DNA of 64,000 bases from Hermodice carunculata (Eukaryota; Annelida; Polychaeta; Eunicida; Amphinomidae): positions 85,293,562 to 85,357,561 of the forward strand of contig OZ026623.1 of NCBI GenBank assembly GCA_964020975.1, written 5' to 3'. A program made the translations under genes and the position numbers. Numbering within the stretch: the first letter of the stretch is position 1; each line of letters begins with the position of its first letter. Positions 1 through 15,400 of the stretch are shown piece by piece. The notes beneath the pieces were generated by a model, which was given only the letters and a program-made list of their open reading frames with translations, had not been told where the DNA came from and did not search any database.

Positions 1-440
1 AACTTGCAGTGGACTCCCACAAATGAATTATGACTGAAAGGTGACCCAGATGTACATGTCAAAACCAGTTCCTGCCATTAAGACCACAAAAAAATTAATG
101 TTTAGTTTCTCAGGCACTTTTGAAATCATTTTGAGGGAGAGGGAGGCTTGTTTTAACATTTATAAAGCATTTTTCAAACTACTGGTGGTTTCTCACTGCA
201 CACAATCAATGTTACTGGGCAAATTTAGCAGCATCAATAAGGAATATAGCATCTTAGGTCAGAAACTGTGATTGATGGGAAAGATAATGAGAAACGAAGG
301 AGGTTCCTGAGAAACAAAGGAGGCTCCTGAGAAACTAAGCATTATTATTATTATTATTTTTTGCCTGATGTAATTTTATTGTAGCTACATGTAGTAAATC
401 TGGTCAATGTCAAAGTTCAATAAAGGTCACTGTATTTTAC

Positions 441-593
441 CTGTTTCTGTACATTGGTGAGCTGTTGCACTGTGACAAGTAGTGTGGCCGTGCGACCCTT
501 GTGGTCTATACGGTGCACGCTGGTGGCGTTCTCATGCAGGTCAATGGGATCTGTCCAGCGCCATCCCAGACCCTCCACGCACAGCCGCAGCAG
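441..593 (-). CDS. VPS13B: VPS13B coding exon 35, last in the window
   Basis: 153 nt, residues 2576-2626, phase 0 to 0, acceptor ctgtatacag, donor CAG/GTAAAA. It reads LCVEGLGWRWTDPIDLHENA, then HKGRTATLLVTVQQLTNVQK, matching human ICIEGWGNWRWSEPF and YRGRTASLIIKVQQLNGVQK. Positions 1-440 are intron; the next exon lies outside. Confidence 0.94.
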
Positions 594-2880
594 CTGTATA
601 CAGGAACACACAAAACATCGTCAACTGGTCAATTCCAACAATCTAACAATTTTGCTGAATACGACCCATAATCTTTACGGGAATCTCCCACAGTATTATA
701 ATTTCTTCATTTACAGACAACAGCTTAAAACTTTTTATCAGCCTTTTCTCAATTTCACCATTTTGAAGAATCAGCGAAATAAGATAAAATAAGAATGGCA
801 AAATTAAATGAATTCACCCTATCATATTGTGCACACCCTCACGTACCCCCCTCTTTACCAAGCATACTGTTTGTATGCTTTTTGGACATGATCCAAATAA
901 TGATCTGTCTCTGGTGCTTCTGACTCCTTGTATCTTCCCATGACAAATTTCAGATCTGAGATACCAGTAGTTACCCACTGGTTGACTGGGTAATACAGCC
1001 AGCACATCCCACAAAGGGAACTGGTATTACCTAGGGGCATTACCCAGTCAACCAGTGGCTAATGAATTCATCCAAATTTTTGTAAGTAAAATTTTACGAC
1101 AAAGTTTCACCCCGTTTGCCTGTGATTTCTTTTCCTTCTGCCATTTTGCTAGCAGCTGTCGTCTGCAATATGCCTACTTTGTACCGGCATTCTCCGCCGC
1201 TAGGTGGTTAGGTGCCGTATTTCCACACTAATATGAAATCTACAAGGATTATTATACGAATTGTGCACAGCTTGTAATTAGTGGATACGACCAGCATTTT
1301 ATAGGTATGAGCCAATCAGAAGGCTTGAAATTTTTTCAAAAAATGGAATACAGCCACATACAACAACGCATATATCTTGTATATGCCGACAGCCCCTCCC
1401 CTCTCTGTGTGGCTCTGAAAGTATAACAGACCATAATATTTCTTTCCTTGGCACAGGCTGGGCAAGGAAAGAGCTAAGGCCTTCAAGCACAGTAGACACA
1501 AGGTTTTCAACGTTAGGTACTTGTACCTGTTTAGCCTTGTGCGTTCTCCAGCTGTACGTCTGTGCCTCACGTGGCTGTAACAAGATCCCTTCATCTGTCC
1601 CAACCTGTGCAATTAAGAACACATCAATATTCCCATCTACAGTGATTTATTTTTATGTCACTTAGTTATTTTGCTTCTCAGTGTATCAAGCTTCCACCAT
1701 ATGTACAATTTCTGGTTGAGAAATCAATTAACTGCTGATCTACAGCTGATTGTAAAACATAAAAATCTGCTAAAATTATGCTTGGCATTAGGGATGATCC
1801 GATTTCAAAACTGGAAAATTTGATATCTGGTAATCAGGCTTCGTGGCTGAAACAGGACTTTATCTTACCTTCTGACCTCATTAAGGAGACTGACATCAAA
1901 GCTGTAATCATCCCTATATTACTATAACAGGTACAAGCCAGTTTTAAATTACTTGGTTGATTACAGTGAGGCAAAAAGATTAATATGTTCACATTATACT
2001 ACCAAACTTGGATGACATTTCTTCAATATATTAATGTAGCAGTCAAGATATGAAATGATGGTGTAAAGTATACTAGAAATATGCATTCACCAGACACTAC
2101 TTCTAAACATCTTTTTTTTCATATATGGGCACTTACCTGACCAAAGCGCAGCATATCTTGTGTATCATTGCACAACAGAAAGTAGGGCATCAAGACTTGG
2201 CTTCCTTCTTTCTCATTCAACTATAAAAATAACATGCACTATACCATCATCAGCTCATCATACATGTATCGTGCTGAAACAAATTAAATTGCCATTTGGG
2301 AATACCTATATCAAAGAAATCTGACAAAGGCAAATATTTATGCAGTATTACTGAAGATATATTACATATTCTGGCAGAAATCTTTCACCCAATTTCATGC
2401 AGGCACATTTTATGGCTCCCAAAGTCTTGATTTTAGTGCAGATGTGCAACGCCAAACTTAGGATGGGATTTGTGATTATTGCAAGTCTAGAATTTACATT
2501 GTATTGGCCACAATATTGTTCTCAATACACGCAATGTTCTTAATACACTTGGACATGAATTTACACAAATGCCCAGTATGTTGTTGTTCCTCAATTTGAA
2601 AAGAGTTCAGCTTACACCCCAGTGCAACAGTGTCTGGTACCCTGACCAACCACGGGGTAAAGGTCACAAGGTGTACTCACCTGGTTCCACGCCTGGACAG
2701 CAGTGTATAACGTGTGTATAGAACTCTGTCCCACCTTCAGTACCAGAGGGTCTGCTTCTGCCTTACACTGGACAGTGCGCTTCTAAAACAGAAAACACTG
2801 AATGTCACGGCCTTTTAGCACAACTTACATTCATTCATATGCAAGCGTCATTCAGTTTGGCATCCAGACTGAGATATTAT

Positions 2881-2921
<41 letters not shown>

Positions 2922-5900
2922 TTGCCCAGTCTCATCCCTCCCTCAAGTCATTTCTATAACTGTCTGAACTTTGACTTTAGTGCATGTAGCTTACACCCAA
3001 AAACACTGTCAGCAGCTCTACACTCCAGGCTATCAGGGACTGAATGATCGATGGAAATATTCCCAGCCTCAACTTGACAGGAAGAAGTTGTTGTTTTCTC
3101 CAAACTGATCATAACGACAAGATCTAGGTTTTTTTTTCACCGTTCTAGGTAAGGAATGCTGCTAATTTGCTGCCCTGTGAAACCCTCCAAATTCATTAGG
3201 TATAAATCAAAAATTATTCAAAAATGCACAAGACACCATTCCTGACATTTGTATCTGTTGGTATTCAACTATATGGCTAAAAAAAAAAGCCAGTGTGCTA
3301 GACCAGTCATTGCTACTAGACTAGATACTACTACCTTAGCAGACACATAGGTCCTGTGACCTTCAAAATCAGGTCATGGTCACCAAATTGTAATCAGGTC
3401 AAGAAATAGTTTCAAGGAATATGAGGAACAATTGAGGCAAGTTGGAGTTTGATGTAAGTGGTGAGTAACGAGATGAATTTTCCTCACAAGGATTTTGCTA
3501 CGGACGGACAGTCAGACTGTCTGATGGCTAGTCAGACTGTCCAATGGAGAGTCTGAACGTCCAATGGATAGTCAGACTCCACTGGATAGTCAGACTGTCC
3601 TATCGATAGTCAGACTCCACTGGATAGTCAGACTGTCCTATCGATAGTCTGTCCGTCCAATGGATAGTCAGACTCCACTGGATAGTCAGACTCCACTGGA
3701 TAGTCAGACTGTCCTATCGATAGTCTGTCCGTCCAATGGATAGTCAGACGGATGGTCAAACAGTTGGAAGGACAGTCAGACAAAGCCAAAAATTACACCC
3801 CCCCCCCCAAACTTTGTTTGCTCCAGGGTGTATAAAAATAGAGAATACTACTTGCGGAAATGGTTGAAATACAAATTCAAATGCTACACACAAACAAGGA
3901 TCAATGATCAATAAATAGCCCCTCTTTACTTCCAACTGGTTTGTGTGACATCTGGTTTGAAGACTTCTTTTCACCCCAGGCAGCAAGATTTTGATCTATG
4001 GGGACTCCATCTGTACGTACCACTCCGTCTTGCTTCAAGGTGACCTTGATCTTGCCATCACTAGGTTCAAGGACAGGTTGCATGGTCAGGTTCCTGTACT
4101 CCAGGACATCACAGCTTGCAATTGTGCTCCCCTGCCAAGTTTGTAAGAAGAGTGATATAAGGACAGTTTGAATGTTACATAAAACGAAATTGACAAAGGT
4201 GCAAGTGCCAAATAACAGCATGATTTCTTGCAGTCAATAACTAAATCTCAGAGACTAATTAGCCTGAACAGGTTGCCTTATCTCGGGAGTTAATGCTGCA
4301 AAACAACTTGAGCAAAATGAATGATTATCGTGATAATTTTTCATTATTGTTTAAAAAGAGAATCTTACATGGACGAGAGATTGAGTTACCATTTTTCTCT
4401 CATGAGGGATGGTTGTTAGTGCAAAAATCACAACTGACCAAAGGTCAGAAATGACTGTTTATCCCCACCACCAAGAACATGAGTGAGAGAAAAATAGTAA
4501 CTCATTCTCCAGCCATGTAAAATTGTATTTAGTCTATGTTTAACAGGATATGCATTGGAAAGAAATATGCTCCATGCCTATTCTCAATGCTGATCTGCTC
4601 TGGCATGTTTGTTTATGTTCGTCATGGTTGTTCCACATGACGTGGGACATATAATCAAACATGCCTCAAACACATCTGATTTTGTCTATAATGTTACTGC
4701 GCTATGTCACTGATGCAGGCACGTCAAAAATTTAGTTATAACAATGTTTAGGTCATGTGATCTACAGTGAGTTAGTACATTTGAATTCTGCTCTCGAAAA
4801 TGATAATTCACCCCAAAACATACAATAAAATCTCTTCCAAAAATTTTCAAGAGGCATCCTGTTTACTCTCTTTTGGTGTACTTGACATTTCTCCATTGTT
4901 GTAGATCAACTTTGAACCCTTCATGCTCAAATATCCCACAAGCACCTAGACATAAACTTGTCATCTGCTTTTAATGTTTTTTACTTAACATTTAATGTTA
5001 ACAGACAGCACTTTTGCTGAGAACTGTAGGAAGGACCTACAATGATGGCAAACCTGAGGTCCATACTTTCCCTAGCCTGGCTTTAGTGCAATGTGCGCAA
5101 CCTACAGCATGGAGGGCTATGGTCTTATCATGACCAGCACAAGGGTTAATTAACACACAGGGCCCCTCAGTACATGTAAATGTAGAATGTTCTCTGACCT
5201 GCAGTTGGATGGTCTTGTGTTTGCCCAGCAGACAGCCAGAGGTTGCCACAGGTCTGTCCAGTCTCAGTGTCAGGTATTCCTGGTCCACAGATTCCCTCTG
5301 ACCGAGGCAGAATGGCTTCAGTCTCTCATTTGTACCTGTGACATACACATGCATTAAACGGTGTCCATTTTACACATTTCTTTGCATAGGCCCGTTCACT
5401 TACATACTTGAAGGTACCTGCAATGTAAGACCAGGACCGGTACATGTATCAGCAAAAAGTAGTCTGATCCTACAGACTGTCTTAACCTGCTGGTAATTTC
5501 AGTCCACGTAAGTCTACCTCCATGATGCATTGCTTCTGAAAATGAGCAGTGCAACATCGTAACCTAGTTCAGGGGTATAACAAATTTAATATAACAAAGG
5601 AATATATGGCCCAAATAATTACTGTCTGCAGGAAAGTTCTAAAATTTTGTGCGTACTTTTAGCAGACAATAATTTTCGCATCTGACTATGTTTTATCAGA
5701 ATTCACCAAGCAAAAAGTGTATTTTAAATAACATATTATAAGTAGGCAGCCTCTGGGAAAGTTGGCTCAGGGTGAGAGCACCACCTAGTGTGGCCAATGT
5801 GTTGACTAGCACACTTCTGCTCAAGCTCAGAGCCGTCAATTGCGCAGGCAGACTTTAGTCAATCCTTTCTCCCTTAAATCAGCCAAAATCGGCTGGTGGT

Positions 5901-8900
5901 CCCTTGTCTGCTTCAATGTTTTCAACTCATTCCCACAGTAATGAAAAAAAAACTTGACTGATAATTGTTGATGAGACCTATCAAGATCACATTCCCCAGG
6001 TCAACAGCTGTCCTTGTCATAGGTTGGGCACTAAGTGCCCAACCCATGACAAGGACAGATGTTGACTCAGCCTTAATTCAGGGGGGGGGGGGTTAACACC
6101 GGAAGTTGTCTTCAAACTGCAATTTCAAAAAGATACCTGGTCTTTCATGAGAGGTGGCTCTCACGAAAGGTAATCATATACAGAAGGTGTCATAAGAAAA
6201 TTATTTATATTGTGTTAAGTTGGCATTAAAAAACAAACTCTGAATTCATAAAATCAAAATTGTTTATATTTCTGTCAGCCCTCTTCTGTCCATGGTTTTA
6301 ATTTATACAAACTATGAAATGTAATCCTTTTATGTACATAGTTTTCACACTTTTGTATTTATACAGACATTTCAATGAAGTTTAAATGTGTTTATTTTTT
6401 GGACACAGTTCACACTAAACCTGTACTACAGGTAAAATACTATGTTGATCTGCATTTGTTTTGATGGTTTTAAAAATTAAATAGGCTACTGTGCCACTTT
6501 AGTGTGCCACGTGGTATAGTGACCCTGGCTAACTGCTGGGACAACTTGGGGGGGGGGGGGGGCACTACTGACAAAGAAGGGCATAAAGTGTAAAATAAAC
6601 TGAGCCATTACATGCCTGCACATATCTATCCCCTTTTACATGAGTCTACAGTTGTAATGGTTCAGTTCATTTTACACTTTACTCCCTGGTGCATATGCCT
6701 ACAGCCAGCAGTGAGATATCTAAATTAACCCTTAAAGCACTAATTTAAGATCGAGTCGGCAACAGCTTTCCTTGGGACACTTTGCGCACATTGCGTTCAA
6801 AGTGTCCTGAGGAAAGCAGTTGACAAAGACCATTTCTTTGTCAAACTAGGCTTGCTGGTATTTGAATGAAAGGTATCTTTTAATCATTATATGCTTAACG
6901 GTAATGAAAAAACAACTTTAGCCGTGATTGGCATTTTAAGGGTTAACACACAAGCTCGGATGAGTCATAAGATGTCACATTTTACGCCTGTGTGCATCTT
7001 TTCTATTTTTCACTAATTTTGCTGATCAGCAGATGGGGCCTATAGACACAAACAATTTCAATCTGCTGAAGTATACACTGTCAGGTGCGCCAGCTTACCC
7101 CTGCAAAGAGGTTTCCTCTACACAGTGGCGGTGAAAAAGCAGCTCCACTTGTGAGGGAAGAATCCTGAACTGTTTGTCACCACTGACATTACGCATAAGT
7201 CTGTAGTGTCGATGTATGTGCAGAAATCTGTTTTTCTAGGACCGTCTGTTATGAAGGTATAGCCTTACGAAGAAGCAGCTTCTGCTAATTATGAGAATTA
7301 AAACTGAAATATCATACCCTTTGATTTGGAAGATAACAATAGCCTCTACTGAGAAGGGCCTTCAACATACATGCAGAAACCTCTAAAACTCACCTTTGGC
7401 TAGGTGCTGGAGGTGTGTAGCTAGCGCCACCTGTACACGACTGGCAGAAGCGCTGACCTGTACTGCTGGAACCAATCTCTGAATAAAACTGGAGTCGACT
7501 CTCATGGAGGCGGCCAATGTGTCTGGCAACACCAAGGGCTCCAAGCTCCCCTCCTCCCTACACACAACACAAATGGACTAACTTTACACACTAAAATGTC
7601 AACAAGCTGATTTGTAGTGATAATTTTTTATTCATTTCTAATCAGGTATATATATTACAGAGAATAAACATGCCAATTAGGCCAATAATAAAGGACGCTA
7701 ATAAAAAAGTTTTGAAACACTTTTAAATAATTCACATGCAGGATTTTCTCCATTACGATAAAGACAGTAGGCTACATTCATGACTGAGATCGCCTGCTCA
7801 ATGACATGTATAGGCATACAGTATATAGCATTTGTTATGGCTTGAGAACCCTGTCTGAGGACTGTAGAACTTCCATCAATTCAATGGGAAAAACGGTTGC
7901 ATTATCATTCTTTGTGTATGTATAATATTCACTCATAATAACACTGTATGCCACTGTATTTGCTTCAGGGGCATAGCATTGTAAATGTATTCAATGTCAA
8001 GCATACTAAAGGGTGTGTACTGAGAGACAGACAGTGTTGAGCCCTCGTGCTCCATGTCCAGACTTTTACCGTAATGACGAAACACTGGCTCTGGGTGCGA
8101 GAGGTCCCGGGTTTGATACCTGGCTGAACCAAAGACAGGTGTATGGCTGGCAGAATGACACACACATGCTCCCCTACTACCTCTCCAACCCAGGTTCAAT
8201 TCTGGGCTGAGGCAGCAAGTGAACAGAGTTCCTACCACTCTGACAGATTTCCTCTCACTCTGACAGAGTTCCTACCACTCTGACAGAGTTCCTACTACTC
8301 TGATGGAGAACGGTGGTTTTCTACAAGTCCTTTAATTTCGTCCACCACACAAATGGGTAGGAAGTATATGCCAACATCAGTTCAATGAAGACTGCCTAAA
8401 GTCAATATTTGATTTTTGTTACAATCCATGTAAAACACACAGGTCTATACTGCAGTACATCTGTAACTTTGTAAATTTGTTACTTTTTCACAATCTGCCA
8501 TCAAATACATGGAATATTTAATGCACACAGCTTTCAGTTTTGATTAGTATCCCATTTCACATTTCTTTTAAAAAATTTATTTTGAAATATTAAATACATT
8601 TACTGCCACTATGCGCATCTCACACATGAAAGGAATTTGGAGCACCACTTTCTTGTCTCAGGCTAGTGCATGTACAGTAAAAACTATTACAATGACACCG
8701 TTTGTACCAAAAAATTTTTTGAAGGCATCAGATAACCGAATACTGTAAATTGCTTTCATTTCTCAGTAAAATTATTTTTGCTTATTTTGCTGATGGCACA
8801 AAACCGTGAAAATGAAAACACAGTGAAACAGTATTTAACATTGTTTGAATAGGAATTACATATATGTCCAAAACAGTGAAAGGTCAAAAATACAAAAGTC

Positions 8901-11900
8901 ATGAAAATTTATACATGGGAAATTAAGCAATTCACAGTAGTTTACACAAATGAATCTGTAATAAAGAAAACTTTGCGTCCTGAAAACGGGCATCATAAAA
9001 GGAACAAGTCCCATATTTGAGTGTTGTTTTAAGGAGGTTTACTGTTACAGTAGTGCCATTGTGCTCCATATTAAGGGGAACTGACTGTGCACTCACTCAT
9101 CACCATGCTGGGAGCCTCCATTCCTGCCTGCAGGTGGCAGCACCACCACCCTCCATGTCTGTGCCACCACGTGGTCTGTACCAAACCCGGAGGTTATGTC
9201 GACAATCACAACATCTGTATTATCATTCTGCGACAAGCTGAAGGAAGCCACATCCAGGTAGCACCTCTTTAGGACATCCCAGTACTGCAGGACACACGGG
9301 GCCTGGCAAGAGATATGTGTGTATCATATGCATTGCAGCACTTGATTATTTTGAGTGATTTTTTTTTTTTTTTAATTATTCACAATGAGCAATATACATG
9401 TACACAAAGTGTACATGTATTACAAAACTGGACTTCAAAATACACATCCAAGCCCTCTGGAAGTTTATGTTACTTATTCTAGAAAAATGGCTTGACCTTT
9501 TTAAAGACGACATGTACATTACTGGGTGGGCTTGAAAATGACGGAAAACATGATGGTGCATAGATAATATAATTCCAACAATGTCACACCTCTAATCAGT
9601 CTGAATGCATCTGTCAGCCCCTGGAGGACATGTATTGCTCATAATGAAACCTCAAACCTTGTGGAAGGATGAGTGACTATAAATCACTCTGATGCTCTAA
9701 CACAAAATATTTCGCAACATGAGCTGGGTTTTTTAAATGCAGATTAATACTGTTGGTCCCTAACAGTTTATTTTTCAACTTCGGGGGCTCGTACCCTGAG
9801 AGACTCATCAATGAACTGTATATCCACTTCCTGCGGTAAGTTGAAAGGCACAGGAGTTACGTGGAGTCTGGTCACCACCCGCGCCTCGGGGTAACTCCAG
9901 GACATGTAAGCCCTTCCCTCCTCAAGGTCTGTGCAGAAGACAATCTCCTGTGGGTTGGGCAGCACCTCTGCTTCTGCTGGACAGACAGCAAGCACAAAGA
10001 AAGGTCTGAGATTAATGGGTAACGCCATCTTGTGATGCTAATTGTGCCCCCACTTTGTCATGTTTGTGCATGAAAAATTCTACTTAAAAATAAATCATAA
10101 ATTGAGAATTCACTTCTGCATGTGCTTCCAAATGCACACAAAATTACGATTTGTTTGTACCGGTACGCGGGGAGAAGGTTCACTTTTTTCATGGTGGTTT
10201 TGGGAGACCATTGAAGAACAATGTCCATGAATTATACCTACGTGTAGAATTTGCAATGTATCTCACCCTGCAGGTAAACAGTCTCTGGGTTCAGTCATTT
10301 TCCACTTTGATTTGATAAGCCACAGGTAAACAAACCTTTTTCCTGCTCAAATCACCCAAAAGCACACGGATGTAAATAGACATCTGCCTTAACGTTTTTA
10401 CTTAAATTTGTTACTGGAAAACATTTCTGCTGAGATTTGTCCGCAAAACCATTTATAATGAGTACAAAGTTGTGCAAAAACTCCAACTGCAGTGTACAAT
10501 GTATCTGTCCTCACCATCCTCGGTGATGTAGTCGAACTGGCCGACTCGCAAGTCATCAAAGCTATGACTGATCTCTTCGGCGTCCCTATCGTCATCGTGT
10601 GGATGTGCAGCTTTACTTGTTGAATCCTCGCTCTTTGTACTGCTCACACTTTCCTTGATCATTTTAATCAATTTGGATGACTGGAAGTGAGAAAATTGTG
10701 ATTTCTAAGGTATCTTACTCGGTATAATGATATTTTGAATTTTAAATTTGATTTTTTTTTTGTTAGGGGCCGTATCAAAATGATCGTGCGTGTAAGACGG
10801 AAGAAACGCAGTCTGGCTCGAATGAAAGTTGGATTCGTCTCCACCTCGTCTCACACGCGAACAGACCAAGACAAACGAGGCCAGACCAAGCCTGAGCGTG
10901 ACCCAGCTGGAGCTCATATCGGCAGTGCTCCCTGCGTCTGAGACGCGCAGATTACATAAGCCAGACTAGTGACACCACACACCTATATTCATAATTAGTC
11001 GGCCGAGCGATGCCCCAATTACAAACATTAATTGCAAGACAAAAGCGCAAACAGGAGCAGTGGGTCGCCTCATCTCCGAATGACGAAAGAAATGAACACA
11101 CAGATTAAAGTTATTTCAAAACACTAAACCAAAAACAAAGTGACTTTCTTTGAATGTGGGAACAGTTTTGTCAATAAAAGTTAGTTCATTGTCTTCACAA
11201 TGGAGGGTAAGAGTACTATTGTCTGGACGGACCCCTTTCTACCTGTACCGTTGTATGTCACTTTGCTCACAGGTGTACTGATATAAATTATAATTTGTTC
11301 CAAATTAAGTATATATTACAGAGGTGATTGGGCCATGTATGTAGGCAGTGTGTTGTGCGGTGCACAAGATTGTTTATGCTTGCAATCAAATGAAGGCATG
11401 AATAATAAAATCATTTTGCTTTCCACATACACGACAGTTACAGGTAAAATCTTTAAGTTGTTTCGACAATAGTCAAACAAGGACCGGTCAAACAAACACA
11501 TACAACGGAATATTTGGAGGTGCTGGTTGGGGCGGGGAGGGGCAGGGGGCATGCAGAGGCAAGATGTATGGTATCATTCCGATGTGGCCCATAATTTTAT
11601 ATCACCACTCGCTGGATTTTTATGAGAAACCCGATCACGGGTTGTCGATGCAGTTTGGCCCAGCAGCTGTGTGCGTATGTGCCTTTCGATCCACGTCACT
11701 TAATTAAAGAAAACAAAAGAAAAAAAACTGTCCGAACAACAGTATTTTTTTTCTTCAACTGATTCAAGTTTGATCAGTCTTGTGATACTGATAGACCATA
11801 TAACAAAGATGGACACTACAATTATGTCATCCTATGCACCCCACAACCTGTCAACTTCACGTGGGAGAGGTCCACGCATATCAAATGAGGTAATAGTTTA

Positions 11901-12410
11901 TCCTTCTTGCTGGGAAGAAACTACTTTTGCGTAGGGGTGAGACCACTGAGTGCCGAGAGGCAGAATTTATACAGCTCTGAGTTGGTAGGCCTTACCCTTG
12001 ATATGCAATAATCAGTTAGCCCATACATGCCATGGGCCGGTAACCTTGATAAATAAATGAATGAATGAATGAATGTGCTCCAAGTGCCAAGACAGAGTCG
12101 CAATGACTTGCACACACTGGTCTGGACCATGCAGCTGGAAGTCTGGTCTCCCGGTCTGGTCTGCAGAGCTGTCAATCATTTGCTTGCCGTCCTGGAGAAT
12201 CTCGTGACACAGGCAACTGGCAAGGTGCCAACATTACCACACCGCACCATCTGTTGGTTTGGGGGCTGTTTGAAGTAGCGTCGGTGCAAGGAGCTGGCTT
12301 CAAACTTTCAGTTTTAAACGCGTGCCTTTGGCACAACAAGAGCTGGTCATATATGCCGACTTGTCAAAGTATCGTTGCATCGGTCAGAAAAAAAAAGAAA
12401 AAACACCAAC

Positions 12411-12452
<42 letters not shown>

Positions 12453-15400
12453 GACAGGTCAGAACTACAGGCAAACTTTGATGTCGAAATACAACGCCAA
12501 ATTGAAATATGACCGACAAGTTGATGACCCATTCAACTTCAAGCACCGGTCCGGAGCCTAACTTGTGCAAGGATGATGGAATGACCACTGCATGATGATC
12601 AACACACTCACACTTGCACAGCACACACACACAATTTCTTGCTTGTGCACTTTCACTGAGTTTCAGATTTTACGAGTTATGTGACCAGTACATGGTGACG
12701 GCCATTTGAAGTGCCGGCATCATTAATACTAATAATAGTCATCTGGGCAGTCAGTATTTTGACATTACAATGTATCCATCCTTGATTTCCCATTTAATTA
12801 CGCTGAATTTGTGTGTGTTTGTGTGTTTTCTTCTTTGCCAAGTGACTGTGACTGTAAAAAGTTACGGCAACTCAGAAATGTATTCAATTAAGACCTCATG
12901 TGTAACTATGTGCCTAAATCAATGATTCCATACGATACAGCCATCAAAATCAAATGCAGAAAGATTGCAGGTGAATGAAAAATAGAAGTCCGTTGTTACC
13001 ATTTTGCTCACGGAGGGGATACAGTGTCAGGAGGCTTCCTGGCATTGGTAGGCCCGGAAGGCGGAACAGTTGCATGGAACTCTTATCAAATTCAAAATTG
13101 ACCGCAAGAAGAGGGCTATCGCACGTAAAAAAAATATTTCATGTTAAATTATGTCGAAGTTAGTATTAATTCTTCTGTATACATAAGAAAATACTAGCCA
13201 TGATGCCCTGTGGACATTGATGGACTCGTCCGTTGTCATGGGTGACCACAGCATGACTGGGGCACTGTTGGTCACGTCATCGATATTTTCCAGAAACTGA
13301 GTGAGAAACGGAAGCCTGCGTGTCCGGGGTGCCACCGGCAAACAAGTCGAAACTTTTGTTATTATCTTTGCAGTAGCCGTGGAAGTTTTCTGTGAGCTTT
13401 CTTACCAAATTTAGTGTGCAGGTAATCTGTTCTGCACTTTGTGATGCGCAAGCTCACTGTTAGCAAGGAGGGGTAGTCTTCCCTCCTTGGTGTTAGTAAC
13501 GCCTGGAAATCAGTCGGAAAAAGTGAAAGCGCACCCTGACCAGGGATGCAGCTGAAGCATTCGGCCTCACGCAGCCACACCCACACGGCCACAGTCACAG
13601 AGCACAAAATTGCTTTTAAGTTTTCGTTGTATTCCAACATAGATCTGGGTGTATAATGGCAATATATATAACACCCTAGGATAGATACACATTAATTTGT
13701 TACCGTTCGGCTGGAAATGCTTTCGTTCTACTAAACTCGTTTTAGCAGCCTTGTTGGTTGCTGTGGCCCTTGTGGGCCATTGCTATGGCATTACCACTGG
13801 CTATGTTAATTGTTATGAACATTAATTATCGTATGGTATGAAAATATTAATCGGTCGGCAAATATTTATTTTAGTTTTGTAATTTTTCTAATAAAATGAA
13901 AAAAAAAAATCAAAATAGTTATGGCAGCAACGCACATTTGCCCGAGTTTGCACAGATTATAAAGGTCATCCCACGAGAGAGAGAGAGAAAAAAAAGGGGG
14001 TGGGCCGGAGGAATCAAAGACTGGCAGATCATATATAACAAAATGTATTCTATCTGTAATGTCTATAATATGCTGGTGTCTCTTAATCATACAGCAACAC
14101 CCATCATGGACGCTCCTAAAACTTATAAAGTCATGTAGGCCTAGATTGGCTAGAACAATCTCATAAAAGAGTCATATGCTTGTTGTACGTTAACACTGCA
14201 TTCATGAATCATGGGCCCCTTGCTCCCCTCCTCCTCCCCACAGCAGCACCATTTAACTTCAACTGACATTAAACCCCAACAGTTCCTCTCTGAAGAGTCA
14301 ACTGGTTTGACGCCGTTAATAAATTTGCTGAATATACAAAAAAAAAGAAAGAAAAAAAAGAAAGAAAACTCATACCTAATGTCACCTGTATTCTCCACTC
14401 TTCTCTTTCCGTTGTATGAGCTTTGTTAAAATTCCCACTGCTTAAATTAAATTTCAAATCACTCATGTTCTCTTTGTATACACACACAGAAAGAATTCTC
14501 AACTGAAGCCAAACATAACAAATTGATATCTTTCAGTTATGTAATTTTAAAGAAAGGAAAAGAAATAGATGAAAAAAAATGATTTGATTCCCCTGTTGTA
14601 AATTCAATTAGACCTTTTGTCTGTCTCGCTATAGAAGCCAAATTATAAGAGAAAGGTCGTAGGGACAAATGAATTTAAAAAAAAAAGAGTACCTTTTCAA
14701 ATTGGGGAAAAAAACAAAAACAAAAAGAATGAAAAGGAATGAGAGAAGCAGCATTTCATTTGCGTGTATATAAAAAAAAAATGCAAATCAGAGCAGTCTG
14801 GCCGCGTCACATATGCATGTATTAATTGCTGCCCTGCTGTTTGGTTATCAGATCGTTATCAACTGATCCCTTTACCGCGATGATGATTGACCTGGGAAAA
14901 AGCCAAGAGTGGACTCCTCATTCTTCGGCCCACACAAATGGCATTGCATGACAGTAATGTTCTTTGTGTTGTATTAAACGCAAAAAAGAAAAAAGAGCAA
15001 TTCCCGGGGAGCAAAATACAAAATTATGCGGCAGGCTATAGACAGGCCTAGATGGATAGATCTTATTATGCAAAGGACAGGCCTTGTTATTTCATGAAGT
15101 TACCATCAATGTGACAAGGAACTATGTACATGTACACACGAGGAAAGGTCCACACACGTGGAAGTTAGCCGGGCGTGATGGCTTGAGGACTCGGCCGTGC
15201 ACCTCGCTTGTCCACGCGGGAACAAACAATTGGCCAAGTCATAACCTGGCCGCTGTCATGGCGGCACAATCGCAGGAGCCTCGCGTGTTTGGTTTAAAGA
15301 CTTTGGATCGGTACTGTAGCCTACATGACTTGTCATTTGACATTTTGTCTGCTTTTTATTGGAGACAACATCATAAATTCCTTTTGAGTAGTTCAGATTT

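Noticed and set aside
8111-8204. tRNA gene
   Set aside because: Two T-arm-like words are present, but no A box, anticodon arm or acceptor stem can be assembled; at most a SINE remnant.
12254-12630. Lys-rich and Phe-rich frames
   Set aside because: They are translations of the poly-A tract on the two strands.
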